Source: Nemorincola sp044225795
GTDB taxonomy: Bacteria > Bacteroidota > Bacteroidia > Chitinophagales > Chitinophagaceae
NCBI GenBank assembly: GCA_044225795.1
Contig: JBGAIF010000004.1
Span: 286,551 to 350,550 of the forward strand
Length of the DNA: 64,000 bases
Direction: 5' to 3'
The notes beneath the pieces were generated by a model that saw only the letters and a list, made by a program, of their open reading frames with translations, was not told the origin of the DNA and did no database searches. Positions within the stretch are counted from its first letter, which is position 1, and the number at the start of each line of letters is the position of its first letter. The position numbers and the translations under genes were made by a program. Below are positions 25,860 to 33,596 of this stretch, in pieces.

Positions 25860-27047
25860 TTAGCGTTTCGGGGATATTTCCTCAAAGTACCCTTCCAGGC
25901 GCTTTGCGATGATATCCCAATCAAAATTATTGCGGATCACCGAAAGCCCTGCCTGGCCCACACTCCGGCGCTTCTCTTCTGACGACAGCAACTCACATAC
26001 ACTACCTGCGAACGCGTTTGGATCTCTTTGCATGATAGCCCCCTCTCCACTCTGTATGCCCAACCCGCCAAAGCCTATGTGTGAGCAAACTACCGGCACG
26101 CCCATCGCCATCGCCTCCAGCACCTTATTCTGGGTGCCGGCGCCAAACCTCAGCGGCGCCACCACTACGCTGGCACTGTCATACATGGCAGCGATGTCTT
26201 GTACAAAACCAGTCACTTCCACATCGGGGCTCGCAAGCGCCCTTACCTTTTCCACCGGTTTCTGTCCTGCTATCACAAACTTCACATCCGGGTATTGTTG
26301 CCTGATGACGGGCAGTATCGTTTCGGTGAAATGGCCTACCGCATCTACATTAGGCGCATAGTCCATATTACCGGTGAACAACAATGTCCTGTTGTGGCTG
26401 TAATCGTGATTACGTGCTTTGAAGGTCTCCATGTCCACACCATTGGGCAGCAGCCTTAGATTATCCGTGCCATGCATCTTTTGCAGGTAGTCTATATCCT
26501 CCTGCGAGCAGGCCAGCGCCAGGTTATACTCCTTCAGTATTTGCTCATACTTCAATACCCTTCCCTGCTCAATATTCTCAAATACGGTGGTCAGCAACCC
26601 GCGCTTCACCGTTTTGCGGCGTTCCCAGTACAGGGAGAACGCATCCGGCAGATCCAGTATTCGCGGCAGGTCTTTGCGCCCGCTCAGGTAGGGCGACATC
26701 CTCAGGTGCTGCACATGAATGGCATCATATTGGTGCTGCTGCAACAGGCGCTCCAGTTGCTCTCGCATCTCCGCCGACTGAAAATAAAGTACCTGTAGCG
26801 GCTTGCTGTCCCATGCGCCCTGCAGGCAGTTCACCGCCGACCTCCACTTTGGGAGATACACAAACCGTACTTCGCTGAACACTTTCTCCAGCTCCGCCTT
26901 GTAGCCCATATCCTCCTCTGTCTGCGCAAAGGTCAGCAGGTGTAACTCGTGACGACCGTGCAGCCGCCTGGCCAGGTTGTATATCTTCAGCTTGTCACCC
27001 CTGTATGGCGGGTACGGCACCCTGTTGGCAAGAAATAATATCTTCAA
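25860..27047 (-). CDS. GT4 glycosyltransferase of the TIGR03087 (PEP-CTERM/EpsH1-associated) type
   Basis: A 395-residue GT-B fold glycosyltransferase. The start KILFLANRVPYPPYRGDKLK is typical of TIGR03087 sugar transferases, found in exopolysaccharide loci. Further features are HVQHLRMSPYL, the second-domain start LLFTGNMDYAPNVDAVGHF, the nucleotide-sugar site VAPLRFGAGTQNKVLEAMAM and GVPVVCSHIGFGGL. The start codon is TTG at 27047: no in-frame ATG precedes the conserved N-terminus. It is not embedded in a polysaccharide cluster here. Donor and acceptor unknown. Confidence 0.87.
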   Translation of the reverse strand: MKILFLANRVPYPPYRGDKLKIYNLARRLHGRHELHLLTFAQTEEDMGYKAELEKVFSEVRFVYLPKWRSAVNCLQGAWDSKPLQVLYFQSAEMREQLERLLQQHQYDAIHVQHLRMSPYLSGRKDLPRILDLPDAFSLYWERRKTVKRGLLTTVFENIEQGRVLKYEQILKEYNLALACSQEDIDYLQKMHGTDNLRLLPNGVDMETFKARNHDYSHNRTLLFTGNMDYAPNVDAVGHFTETILPVIRQQYPDVKFVIAGQKPVEKVRALASPDVEVTGFVQDIAAMYDSASVVVAPLRFGAGTQNKVLEAMAMGVPVVCSHIGFGGLGIQSGEGAIMQRDPNAFAGSVCELLSSEEKRRSVGQAGLSVIRNNFDWDIIAKRLEGYFEEISPKR

Positions 27048-27136
27048 TGGTCTGCTTTCTACCGTAAAGATATAGTTCCTGCCGCTTATGGAAAAATCAG
27101 CTCTAACATGCTTAAATTGCGGTAAATACTACTTGT

Positions 27137-28315
27137 ATGAAACGCTACTTCAGCCTGCTGTTGCTTCTCGGATCCTTTCCTTCATTTGCTCAACTGAACA
27201 AGGGAAAGCTGATCACCCGCAACAACTACTTCGAGAGCAATATTACCTGCACCAAGACAGAGTTCATCACAAAGGCAACGGTTGACGGCGAGGAGTGCGA
27301 CTTCATACTCGACACCGGCGCGCCGGTATTCATCTCTAAAGAGATGCAGAAGAAGCACCATTTCAAATCCATTCTCAAGACCAAAACCAAGGATGCCGGT
27401 GGCGAAAATGTAAAGACCGAGCTGGTATTGATAGACACGATCAGGTACGGCCCCTTCATCTTTACAGACATACCTGCCCTTGTGATCGACATGGATAACT
27501 CCCCCATCGGCTGCCTGCATTTCTCGGGCAACCTCGGCAGCAATGCCCTGCGCTTTCTCTACGTTCAGTTCGATGTGAAGGCAGGCAAGATGCGCTTTGC
27601 AGATGATAAAAAGCTGCTGCCAAAGTCACTGCCTGCAAGCCATCCTATGCATGTCAACTTCCAGAGCGATGTGTACCTGAGTGTAAAACTGAACGACAGC
27701 ATCACAGACACCATTCACTACGACAGCGGCGATGGCGCGCTCTACAACATGTCCAATACCTGCATGAACAAGTGTATTGCCGCCTACCCTGCCCAGGTGG
27801 CTCGCACCGGTTATGGTATACTGCACATGGGCATTGGCGGACCGGGAGAAGAATTTCCTCAATACCTGTTCAAGCCGTCTTCCATACAGTTTGGAGATGG
27901 CAAGGTAGCTGATGGAGTGGTAGCTGTGGCCGGCAACGACCGCTCCCGCATGGGCCGCGACCTGCTCAACTATGGCATCCTGCAGCTCAACTATCCCGAC
28001 AGCACCTATGCCTTTGAAGGCTATCCGTCACCGGAATTAAAGCCACACTCCGACTTTGGCTTCCGGCCAATTGTAGATGACAAAGATGTTATCGTAGGCT
28101 GTGTATGGAAAGGCAGCCAGGCAGAACAAATGGGCCTGCAAAACGGCGACCACATCACCAAAATAGACGAGATCGACTTTACGAAAATGGAAAAGTGCGA
28201 TGTAGTGACCATGGCCCGCGCCGTAATGGACAGCGACAAACCCTCAATGACCATCACCTACATCCGCAAAAAGCAAGCACCCAAAACCATTACGCTAGAA
28301 AAGAAAACGTTGTAG
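27137..28315 (+). CDS. Exported retropepsin-like aspartyl protease with PDZ domain
   Basis: A 392-residue secreted protein. A signal peptide (MKRYFSLLLLLGSFPSFAQ) is followed by a retropepsin-like domain with DGEECDFILDTGAPVFISKE carrying the single catalytic DTGA. A second half-domain shows DTIHYDSGDGALYNM, where DSGDG could supply the second aspartate, as in two-lobed proteins. A PDZ domain follows at about 315-385 (DKDVIVGCVWKGSQAEQMGL, then QNGDHITKIDEIDFTKM). Such DUF-type aspartyl proteases with PDZ are common in Bacteroidota and are thought to act in the periplasm or outside the cell; substrates are unknown. Its stop is followed by a repeat-filled spacer before the convergent ribBA gene. 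Confidence 0.8.
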   Translation: MKRYFSLLLLLGSFPSFAQLNKGKLITRNNYFESNITCTKTEFITKATVDGEECDFILDTGAPVFISKEMQKKHHFKSILKTKTKDAGGENVKTELVLIDTIRYGPFIFTDIPALVIDMDNSPIGCLHFSGNLGSNALRFLYVQFDVKAGKMRFADDKKLLPKSLPASHPMHVNFQSDVYLSVKLNDSITDTIHYDSGDGALYNMSNTCMNKCIAAYPAQVARTGYGILHMGIGGPGEEFPQYLFKPSSIQFGDGKVADGVVAVAGNDRSRMGRDLLNYGILQLNYPDSTYAFEGYPSPELKPHSDFGFRPIVDDKDVIVGCVWKGSQAEQMGLQNGDHITKIDEIDFTKMEKCDVVTMARAVMDSDKPSMTITYIRKKQAPKTITLEKKTL

Positions 28316-28463
28316 ATGATTAGCTAATTAGCTGATGTGCTAATTAGCTAGTGCCCGTATTTCCGAAGAGAACATAACGAAGGTGTTCAGCAACCTAAAC
28401 GACATCAGCTAATCAGCTAATCATTATTGCATCAGCTAATCAGCACATCTGCTAATCAGCTAA
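28316..28463. repeat. AGCTAATCAGC-type repeat cluster between convergent genes
   Basis: The spacer is largely made of variants of an 8-9 base word (AGCTAATCAG, AGCTAATTAG, GTGCTAATTAGC). The left arm (about 28318-28350) and right arm (about 28405-28463) are roughly inverted with respect to each other, so the whole could fold into a long imperfect hairpin, a likely bidirectional terminator. Confidence 0.7.
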
Positions 28464-29663
28464 TTACTTCAGTATCTCATGCCCCAGTTTATCCCGCTTC
28501 GTTTGCAGGTAAAACCTGTTATGCTCGTTGGGAGCTATCTCTATCGGCACATTCTCCACTATTTCCAGGCCATAGCCAAGCAGCCCGGCGCGTTTCCGCG
28601 GATTGTTAGTCATCAGCTTTATCTTAGACACCCCCAGGTGGCGTAGTATCTGCGCACCCACGCCATAGTCGCGCTGGTCGTTCTTAAAGCCCAGTGCCAG
28701 GTTCGCCTCCACCGTATCCTTGCCCTCTTCCTGTAGCTTGTACGCCTTCAGCTTATTAAAGAGCCCTATACCCCTGCCCTCCTGGTTCATGTACAGCACT
28801 ACACCCTTGCCTGCGGCCTCTACCATTTCCATCGCCTTTTGCAGTTGGTCGCCACAGTCGCAGCGTAGGGAGTGCAGTATATCGCCCGTAAAGCACGAGC
28901 TGTGCACCCGCACCAGCACAGGCTCATCAGGCGCCCACGTACCCTTTACCAGTGCCAGGTGGTTCTCGCCTGTATTCATCTGCTTAAAGGCCACCAGCTC
29001 AAAATCGCCATGCTTCGTAGGCATGTGTACCCTCACCTCTTCCTTGATCAGCGTTTCTGTACGCAGGCGGTAAGAGATAAGGTCCTTTATAGAAATGATC
29101 TTCAGGTCAAATTTCTTCGCTATTTCCTGCAGCTGTGGCATACGCGCCATAGTGCCGTCATCATTCATGATCTCCACCAGCACACCCGCAGGCTCAAAGC
29201 CAGCCAGCCTCGCCAGGTCCACAGTAGCCTCCGTATGGCCACTGCGGCGCAGCACGCCCTCATCCTTAGCCCTCAGCGGGAAGATGTGGCCCGGGCGGCC
29301 CAGGTCTTCCGGCTTGGTAGCCGGATCTATCAATGCCTGCACCGTCTTGGCACGGTCATGAGCGCTGATGCCCGTAGTGCAGCCATGGCCTATCAGGTCC
29401 ACAGACACCGTAAAAGGCGTCTGATGCAACACCGTATTATTCTCCACCATCAGGTTCAGGTCCAGCTCACGACAACGGCTCTCCGTTATCGGTGCACAGA
29501 TCAGTCCCCTGCCGTGTTTCGACATAAAGTTGATGATCTCCGGCGTCACATTGTGTGCAGCCGTAATAAAGTCTCCCTCGTTCTCACGGTCCTCATCGTC
29601 CACTACTATCAGTAATTTCCCCTGCTTCAGGTCTTCCAGCGCTTCTTCTATGGTATTGAGCAT
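28464..29663 (-). CDS. ribBA: Bifunctional 3,4-dihydroxy-2-butanone-4-phosphate synthase / GTP cyclohydrolase II
   Basis: Riboflavin synthesis enzyme with two fused activities. The N-terminal half (to about residue 205) is DHBP synthase (RibB): acidic loop DDEDRENEGD (22-31), the HGRGLICAP segment and GHTEATVDLARLAG. The C-terminal half is GTP cyclohydrolase II (RibA): RVHSSCFTGDILHSLRCDCG with the zinc cysteines, NQEGRGIGL and TNNPRKRAGL. Both active-site sets look intact. The frame extends 20 residues upstream, but MLNTIEEALEDLKQGK is the normal N-terminus, and a -7 box lies beyond it. ribH is about 10 kb away on the same strand, so the pathway is dispersed. No FMN riboswitch fold was recognised upstream. 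Confidence 0.95.
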   Translation of the reverse strand: MLNTIEEALEDLKQGKLLIVVDDEDRENEGDFITAAHNVTPEIINFMSKHGRGLICAPITESRCRELDLNLMVENNTVLHQTPFTVSVDLIGHGCTTGISAHDRAKTVQALIDPATKPEDLGRPGHIFPLRAKDEGVLRRSGHTEATVDLARLAGFEPAGVLVEIMNDDGTMARMPQLQEIAKKFDLKIISIKDLISYRLRTETLIKEEVRVHMPTKHGDFELVAFKQMNTGENHLALVKGTWAPDEPVLVRVHSSCFTGDILHSLRCDCGDQLQKAMEMVEAAGKGVVLYMNQEGRGIGLFNKLKAYKLQEEGKDTVEANLALGFKNDQRDYGVGAQILRHLGVSKIKLMTNNPRKRAGLLGYGLEIVENVPIEIAPNEHNRFYLQTKRDKLGHEILK

Positions 29664-29670
29664 GTTATTT

Positions 29671-29700
29671 AGTCGTAAGTAGAAAGTCGTAAGTCGTAAG
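29671..29700. repeat. AGTCGTAAG triple repeat
   Basis: Three copies of AGTCGTAAG at 29671-29679, 29685-29693 and 29692-29700, followed at 29745-29760 by related AAGTGAAAAGTGAAAAGTC. They lie in the expected ribBA leader. Confidence 0.7.
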
Positions 29701-29720
29701 ACCTGTTTTCTAATGAGTTG

Positions 29721-29728
29721 CAAAGGTA
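29721..29728 (-). promoter_or_regulatory. Putative -7 element of ribBA
   Basis: Minus-strand TACCTTTG matches TAnnTTTG and lies 58 bases before the ribBA ATG. No clear -33 element. Confidence 0.35.
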
Positions 29729-30022
29729 CTACTACTTAAGTAAGTGAAAAGTGAAAAGTCGGAACCTGAAAATGCCACTATTTCTGCTGAACAAACTGCA
29801 GGTATAATTTGCAAGCATATAAAAATTCATATTCCTTTGAAACCCTTTACTGTATTAGCTTATGCATTCCCAGCTCATGTATATTGCTTCCGATCAGGGT
29901 ATATTTACTTCCGGTTTAGGTATATCCTATACCCTATCTCAAGCTGAGCGGGTATAAAAACTCTTGCATTATACCTGACAGTTTAGACTGCATAGCCGTA
30001 ACAATACATGCTTCCATCTACT

Positions 30023-30130
30023 AAAAGTGTACGATTTTCTTTTTCACTTGAAAAGTGTACGATTTACTCACTAAAGTGTTGATAATCAATTTTAGTGTAT
30101 TCAGTTTTATGTACAATTTTTGTACACTTT
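30023..30130. repeat. GTGTACG repeat island with central TTGATAATCAA palindrome
   Basis: Two identical 15-mers AAAAGTGTACGATTT (30023-30037, 30051-30065) spaced 28 bases apart, a partial third (CTAAAGTGT, 30071-30079), the palindrome TTGATAATCAA (30079-30089), TGTACA-ATTTT-TGTACA (30110-30126) and the inverted copy GTACACTTT (30122-30130). The plan resembles multi-repeat transposon ends. No transposase is near. Confidence 0.7.
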
Positions 30131-30324
30131 CGACTGAAGGAAGAAACAACATCTGACAATAAATGAGCTCTTATGTCCAGCATAATAATACCGCAAATGC
30201 TGTGCCAAAATGAGCTAAAATGAAATTATAGACAAACAATATTCTATCATAAAAAATCTATAGGATGTGAACGCATTGTAATGTGATATTGACCTTAGAA
30301 CTTAATGACCACTGCTTCAGATAT

Positions 30325-31257
30325 TCAGCGTCTGCGGGCTATAAAAAAGTTGCGTTGTGCTATCAACTTTTCATTGACATATAGTCTAGCTTCCCATTTT
30401 CCTTTAAACCTTGGAAGTTTTATAAAAGGCCAAGTGTAATCATACCACCAATTATTCTCCCATTTGTAGTTTACAGAAGCCCATAAATCTCCTGAGGGAG
30501 AAAACCATTTAGCAGTAAGTATATTCCCCTTCTGCAGACCATGAACCAGTACCCAAAAATATACAGTAGTGTCTTCATTCAAATAAAATGAATCACTAAC
30601 GAGGTAACGTTCTTTCAATGAATCATATGACGGAACATAAGGAATGAAGCCACACTCTATTGAAAACTTTGAGGTATCATAAATTGGCTGTGCAATCCAC
30701 ATTGATGAACCAGCTAAGGAGCACGGGCCAATAAAAGGGTCAATTACCTTGTTGTTTTTATCATGAACCTCCAGATGCAGATGTGGCCCCGTAGAATATC
30801 CCGAAGACCCTACCATACCTATAACTTCGCCGGATCTCACAGAGTCTCCTTCTTTCACAATAATTGAGTTCTTCTTTAAATGGTAATAATAGGTCTGCGA
30901 TCCATCCTTATGCAAAATGACAACGTAATTTGGCTGAGCCCTTTCATCAAGATTCTTCTCTCTATCATAATTATTATCTACCGTCCTTTGTACAATTCCA
31001 TCGGCAACGGAATGAACACGCACTCCACTGTCCATAGTCTTAAAGCTCCTTATAAGAAAATCAGTTCCAAGGTGCCCGTCATATGTTTTGTTACCACAAT
31101 TCATATCTCTTATTCCTGAAGAAGGATCATGATCAACATACCGACATAGAAAATAATCCTTACCATTTTGTCCCTCAAGCGGAAGAACAAACCGTATAGG
31201 CTGCGACTCTCCCTTAAAGGATAGAAGCAAACAAATAAGGAAGAGAAAATTCTTCAT
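30325..31257 (-). CDS. Secreted M23 family metallopeptidase
   Basis: A 310-residue exported LytM-type endopeptidase, expected to cut peptide bridges or stems of peptidoglycan or other extracellular peptides. A signal peptide (MKNFLFLICLLLSFKGESQ) precedes the catalytic domain. Zinc ligands are His 62 and Asp 66 (DGHLGTD) and His 160 of HLHLEVH; the catalytic histidines 125 (YYYHL) and 158 are also in place, so the enzyme should be active. Residues about 195-310 form a second beta-rich domain (WVLVHGLQKGNIL, KLPRFKGKWEARLYVN), probably for binding. It is monocistronic, with long spacers on both sides. Confidence 0.9.
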   Translation of the reverse strand: MKNFLFLICLLLSFKGESQPIRFVLPLEGQNGKDYFLCRYVDHDPSSGIRDMNCGNKTYDGHLGTDFLIRSFKTMDSGVRVHSVADGIVQRTVDNNYDREKNLDERAQPNYVVILHKDGSQTYYYHLKKNSIIVKEGDSVRSGEVIGMVGSSGYSTGPHLHLEVHDKNNKVIDPFIGPCSLAGSSMWIAQPIYDTSKFSIECGFIPYVPSYDSLKERYLVSDSFYLNEDTTVYFWVLVHGLQKGNILTAKWFSPSGDLWASVNYKWENNWWYDYTWPFIKLPRFKGKWEARLYVNEKLIAQRNFFIARRR

Positions 31258-31550
31258 GTGCTCCTAATTTATATCAAATCAACAACATCAACTATTAGGA
31301 TTCTCAAAGAATATGTACTAGCTCTCATTCTGAGGAACGAAGAATCCCGTAACATGACGACATAGTAAAGTGATGGCTGGGATATTATGGATTCCCCTCC
31401 TTAAGTAAGGAGGGGCAACTGGATGAGGCCTATGTGCCGAATGCGGTCAGGTTAGTTAGAACGGCGACTAGCAGCTATGCAGATCATCAAAAGATGCTAA
31501 CCCATTCCAATTCAATAACAATGTGAGCAACTCAAAAGCTACTTTGATGG
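31258..31550. other. Spacer with dispersed-repeat-like sequences
   Basis: About 290 bases downstream of the PAS gene and upstream of the M23 gene. It contains the phrase ATTCTGAGGAACGAAGAATC (31327-31346), which I associate with dispersed intergenic repeats of Bacteroidota, and a 10-bp hairpin CCCCTCCTTA-AG-TAAGGAGGGG (31394-31415). No gene seen, and no ATPase-domain remnant of the PAS gene. Confidence 0.55.
31394..31415. repeat. CCCCTCCTTA inverted repeat
   Basis: Perfect 10-bp inverted repeat with a two-base centre (CCCCTCCTTA-AG-TAAGGAGGGG). No U-run follows on either strand, so it looks more like a mobile repeat unit than a terminator. Confidence 0.6.
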
Positions 31551-32579
31551 CTACACACTATCCTTCGGAGAAGTGATATCGTTCAGCACGCGAATGATAT
31601 TGTCGAGTTTTATTAGAGATGATTTAATACCGGATATGAACAAAGATATCTCTTCCTGTTCCAGCTTTATGTTGTCAACAACTTCCGACACACCCATAAG
31701 CGTCGCTAATGGGCCGCGGAGATCGTGCGATACCATCTGGGAAAATTGCTCTAGGTCCTTGTTTCTTGCCGTGAGAGAGTTTGTAAGTTCTACAAGGTCT
31801 TCTTCATATCTTTTGCGATCGGTTATATCTTCCGCTATCCCTAACACCGCCTTGCGGGTATGTCCTTCGGGAGTGAAAGGCACCTTAATGATGCGCCAGG
31901 TTTTTATTATGCCATTGTGGTCAGTTTGCTTGAACTCGGAAACAAACAACTTTTCATCGCTCGATAATACCTGCTGGTCCTGGCTCCAAAGTAGATCATA
32001 TTCAGCATCTGAACGTGCGAAATCACGAAGGTGTTTATGTTTAAGATCGGCGGCAACGATCCCATAGTGGTTTAGGAAAACATGGTTACCAAAAATATAA
32101 TAGCCATCAGCGTCGCGGGCATATATGGATAGAGGGATCAGGTCCATTATAAGCCGTATGTTGGCTTCACTTTTTGTCAGGCCTGCTTTAAGTTCCATCA
32201 TGTCAGTGATATCGTGCCCTACGCCATAGAGTCCCACCGGTATCTTTTCTTCATTGAACACATATTCCACCTGGGAGTAAATATGGCGAACTGCACCGTC
32301 TTTTCTGACTATCCTGTGATGAATATTGTAATTCGATATAGTTTTTTGTCCTTTTGCAATAACACTTCTTACATGGTCAAGGTCTTCGGGATGAATAAAG
32401 GCCTCCCAATCTTCATAGGTATGAATATTATCATCGGCAGATAACCCGTAAATGCTGCAAGCGACATCGGACCATATCGCCTTGCCGGAAGAAAAATCCA
32501 GTTCCCAGTTTCCAATATTGGCGATCCGCTGTAACTGTTTAAAACGAAGTATGGTAGCATTCACATTAGCAGAGCTCAT
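31551..32579 (-). CDS. PAS-PAS-HisKA protein lacking a kinase ATPase domain
   Basis: A 342-residue cytoplasmic signalling protein. PAS domain 1 spans about 12-125 (RIANIGNWELDFSSGKAIWS to GVGHDITD) and PAS domain 2 about 136-255 (LIPLSIYARDADGYYIFGN to LGIAEDITDRK). A coiled-coil (256-278) leads to a HisKA-type helix pair with the phosphoacceptor His 285 in SQMVSHDLRGPLATLMG. The protein stops about 55 residues later, where the HATPase_c domain should begin; N, G1 and G2 boxes are absent, and the downstream DNA does not encode them. So it cannot phosphorylate itself. It could be phosphorylated by another kinase or dimerise with one, or it may be a truncated gene. A well-formed promoter argues for expression. 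Confidence 0.8.
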   Translation of the reverse strand: MSSANVNATILRFKQLQRIANIGNWELDFSSGKAIWSDVACSIYGLSADDNIHTYEDWEAFIHPEDLDHVRSVIAKGQKTISNYNIHHRIVRKDGAVRHIYSQVEYVFNEEKIPVGLYGVGHDITDMMELKAGLTKSEANIRLIMDLIPLSIYARDADGYYIFGNHVFLNHYGIVAADLKHKHLRDFARSDAEYDLLWSQDQQVLSSDEKLFVSEFKQTDHNGIIKTWRIIKVPFTPEGHTRKAVLGIAEDITDRKRYEEDLVELTNSLTARNKDLEQFSQMVSHDLRGPLATLMGVSEVVDNIKLEQEEISLFISGIKSSLIKLDNIIRVLNDITSPKDSV

Positions 32580-32640
32580 AATAAATAGTGTATATTTATA
32601 TTAATAACTTATCAGCACATTAAAATAAAATTAATTAAAT

Positions 32641-32671
32641 CAAAATTAAACAATAACAAATTAAAAACAAA
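32641..32671 (-). promoter_or_regulatory. Putative promoter of the PAS-HisKA gene
   Basis: Minus-strand TTTG (32671-32668), exactly 19 bases, then TAATTTTG (32648-32641). Transcription would start near 32634, about 55 bases before the ATG. Confidence 0.6.
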
Positions 32672-32797
32672 ACAAGTTTAAATTCTTTATTTCGCATAAT
32701 TGCTTCACGACCGGATGTACTTTTGCTGCAATTGACGATAAGAGTCGATGGCCAAATTCTGAAAATTCTTTAATCTTGCAACTTTCAACTGACAACA

Positions 32798-33520
32798 ATG
32801 CAAAACTCCATCCTCCTCCTTTCCAGCTCCGTGGTACACGGCTATGGCTTTCTTGAATACAGCAGGGACGTGATCACCTCTTTTATGAGCGGCCTCTCTA
32901 CCCCACTGGTATTTGTACCCTTTGCCGCCGGCGAAACAGAATGGGACAGCTATATTGATAAAGTACGCACCTTCTTTACCACACTGGGCATAGAAGTAAA
33001 GGGCATACATACCCTTACTGAAGAGGAGATATGGCAGCATGAGGCCATCTTCATAGGTGGTGGCAATACCTTTCGACTGCTGAATGAACTGCAGCAGCGC
33101 AACCTGCTGCCGGGCATACGTCAAGCAGTGCTCGGAGGTAAGATGAAGTACCTGGGCAGCAGCGCCGGCACCAACATGGCCACCTGCAGCATCCGCACTA
33201 CCAATGATATGCCCATCATCTATCCCAAAGACGGCTTTGATGCACTTAACCTGTTCACCTATCAAATAAACCCACACTACCTAGATCCCGAGCCGGAATC
33301 TAAACACAAGGGCGAGACCCGCGACCAGCGCATAGCCGAGTTTCACCAGGAGAACGACACGCCTGTGATAGGCCTGCGTGAGGGTTCCTACATCAGCATA
33401 GCCACCAACTTTGCCGAAACCCATGAAATGTACATTGGTGGCACTCCCGGTGCTAAAATATTCCTGAAAGGAAAAGAACCATATGAGGCCCCGAGGGAAA
33501 CAGCCTTCAGGCTGGATTAA
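32798..33520 (+). CDS. pepE: Dipeptidase E (peptidase S51)
   Basis: PepE cuts Asp-Xaa dipeptides in the cytoplasm with a Ser-His-Asp/Glu set. The 240 residues carry the nucleophile elbow YLGSSAGTNMA (Ser 122) and the expected partners NDMPI (Asp 137) and INPHYLDP (His 160). FVPFAAGE and IFIGGGNTFRLL belong to the family core. Length and spacing match E. coli PepE (about 229 residues). It stands alone, convergent with the SH3 gene across an inverted-repeat spacer. Confidence 0.93.
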   Translation: MQNSILLLSSSVVHGYGFLEYSRDVITSFMSGLSTPLVFVPFAAGETEWDSYIDKVRTFFTTLGIEVKGIHTLTEEEIWQHEAIFIGGGNTFRLLNELQQRNLLPGIRQAVLGGKMKYLGSSAGTNMATCSIRTTNDMPIIYPKDGFDALNLFTYQINPHYLDPEPESKHKGETRDQRIAEFHQENDTPVIGLREGSYISIATNFAETHEMYIGGTPGAKIFLKGKEPYEAPRETAFRLD

Positions 33521-33596
33521 AGGGATAAGAGGGATACTAGATGCTGGATATTGATGACATCAAGAATCCCTTCTATCAAGGATCAAGCATCCCTTA
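33520..33596. repeat. Imperfect inverted repeat of GGATGCTGGAT words between convergent genes
   Basis: AAGGGAT (from 33520) and ATCCCTT (to 33595) are the outer arms; TTGATG-A-CATCAA (33551-33563) is a tight inner hairpin, and GATACTAGATGCTGGAT / GGATCAAGCATCCC related words fill the arms. It overlaps both stop codons and probably ends transcription from both sides. Confidence 0.6.

Larger units (their letters stand above)
29664..30324. other. 661-base spacer between ribBA and the M23 peptidase gene
   Basis: Non-coding region with three parts: a ribBA promoter-proximal block of AGTCGTAAG repeats, about 250 bases with no recognisable feature, and an island of GTGTACG repeats around a TTGATAATCAA palindrome (30023-30130). 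No tRNA or convincing gene seen. Confidence 0.6.
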
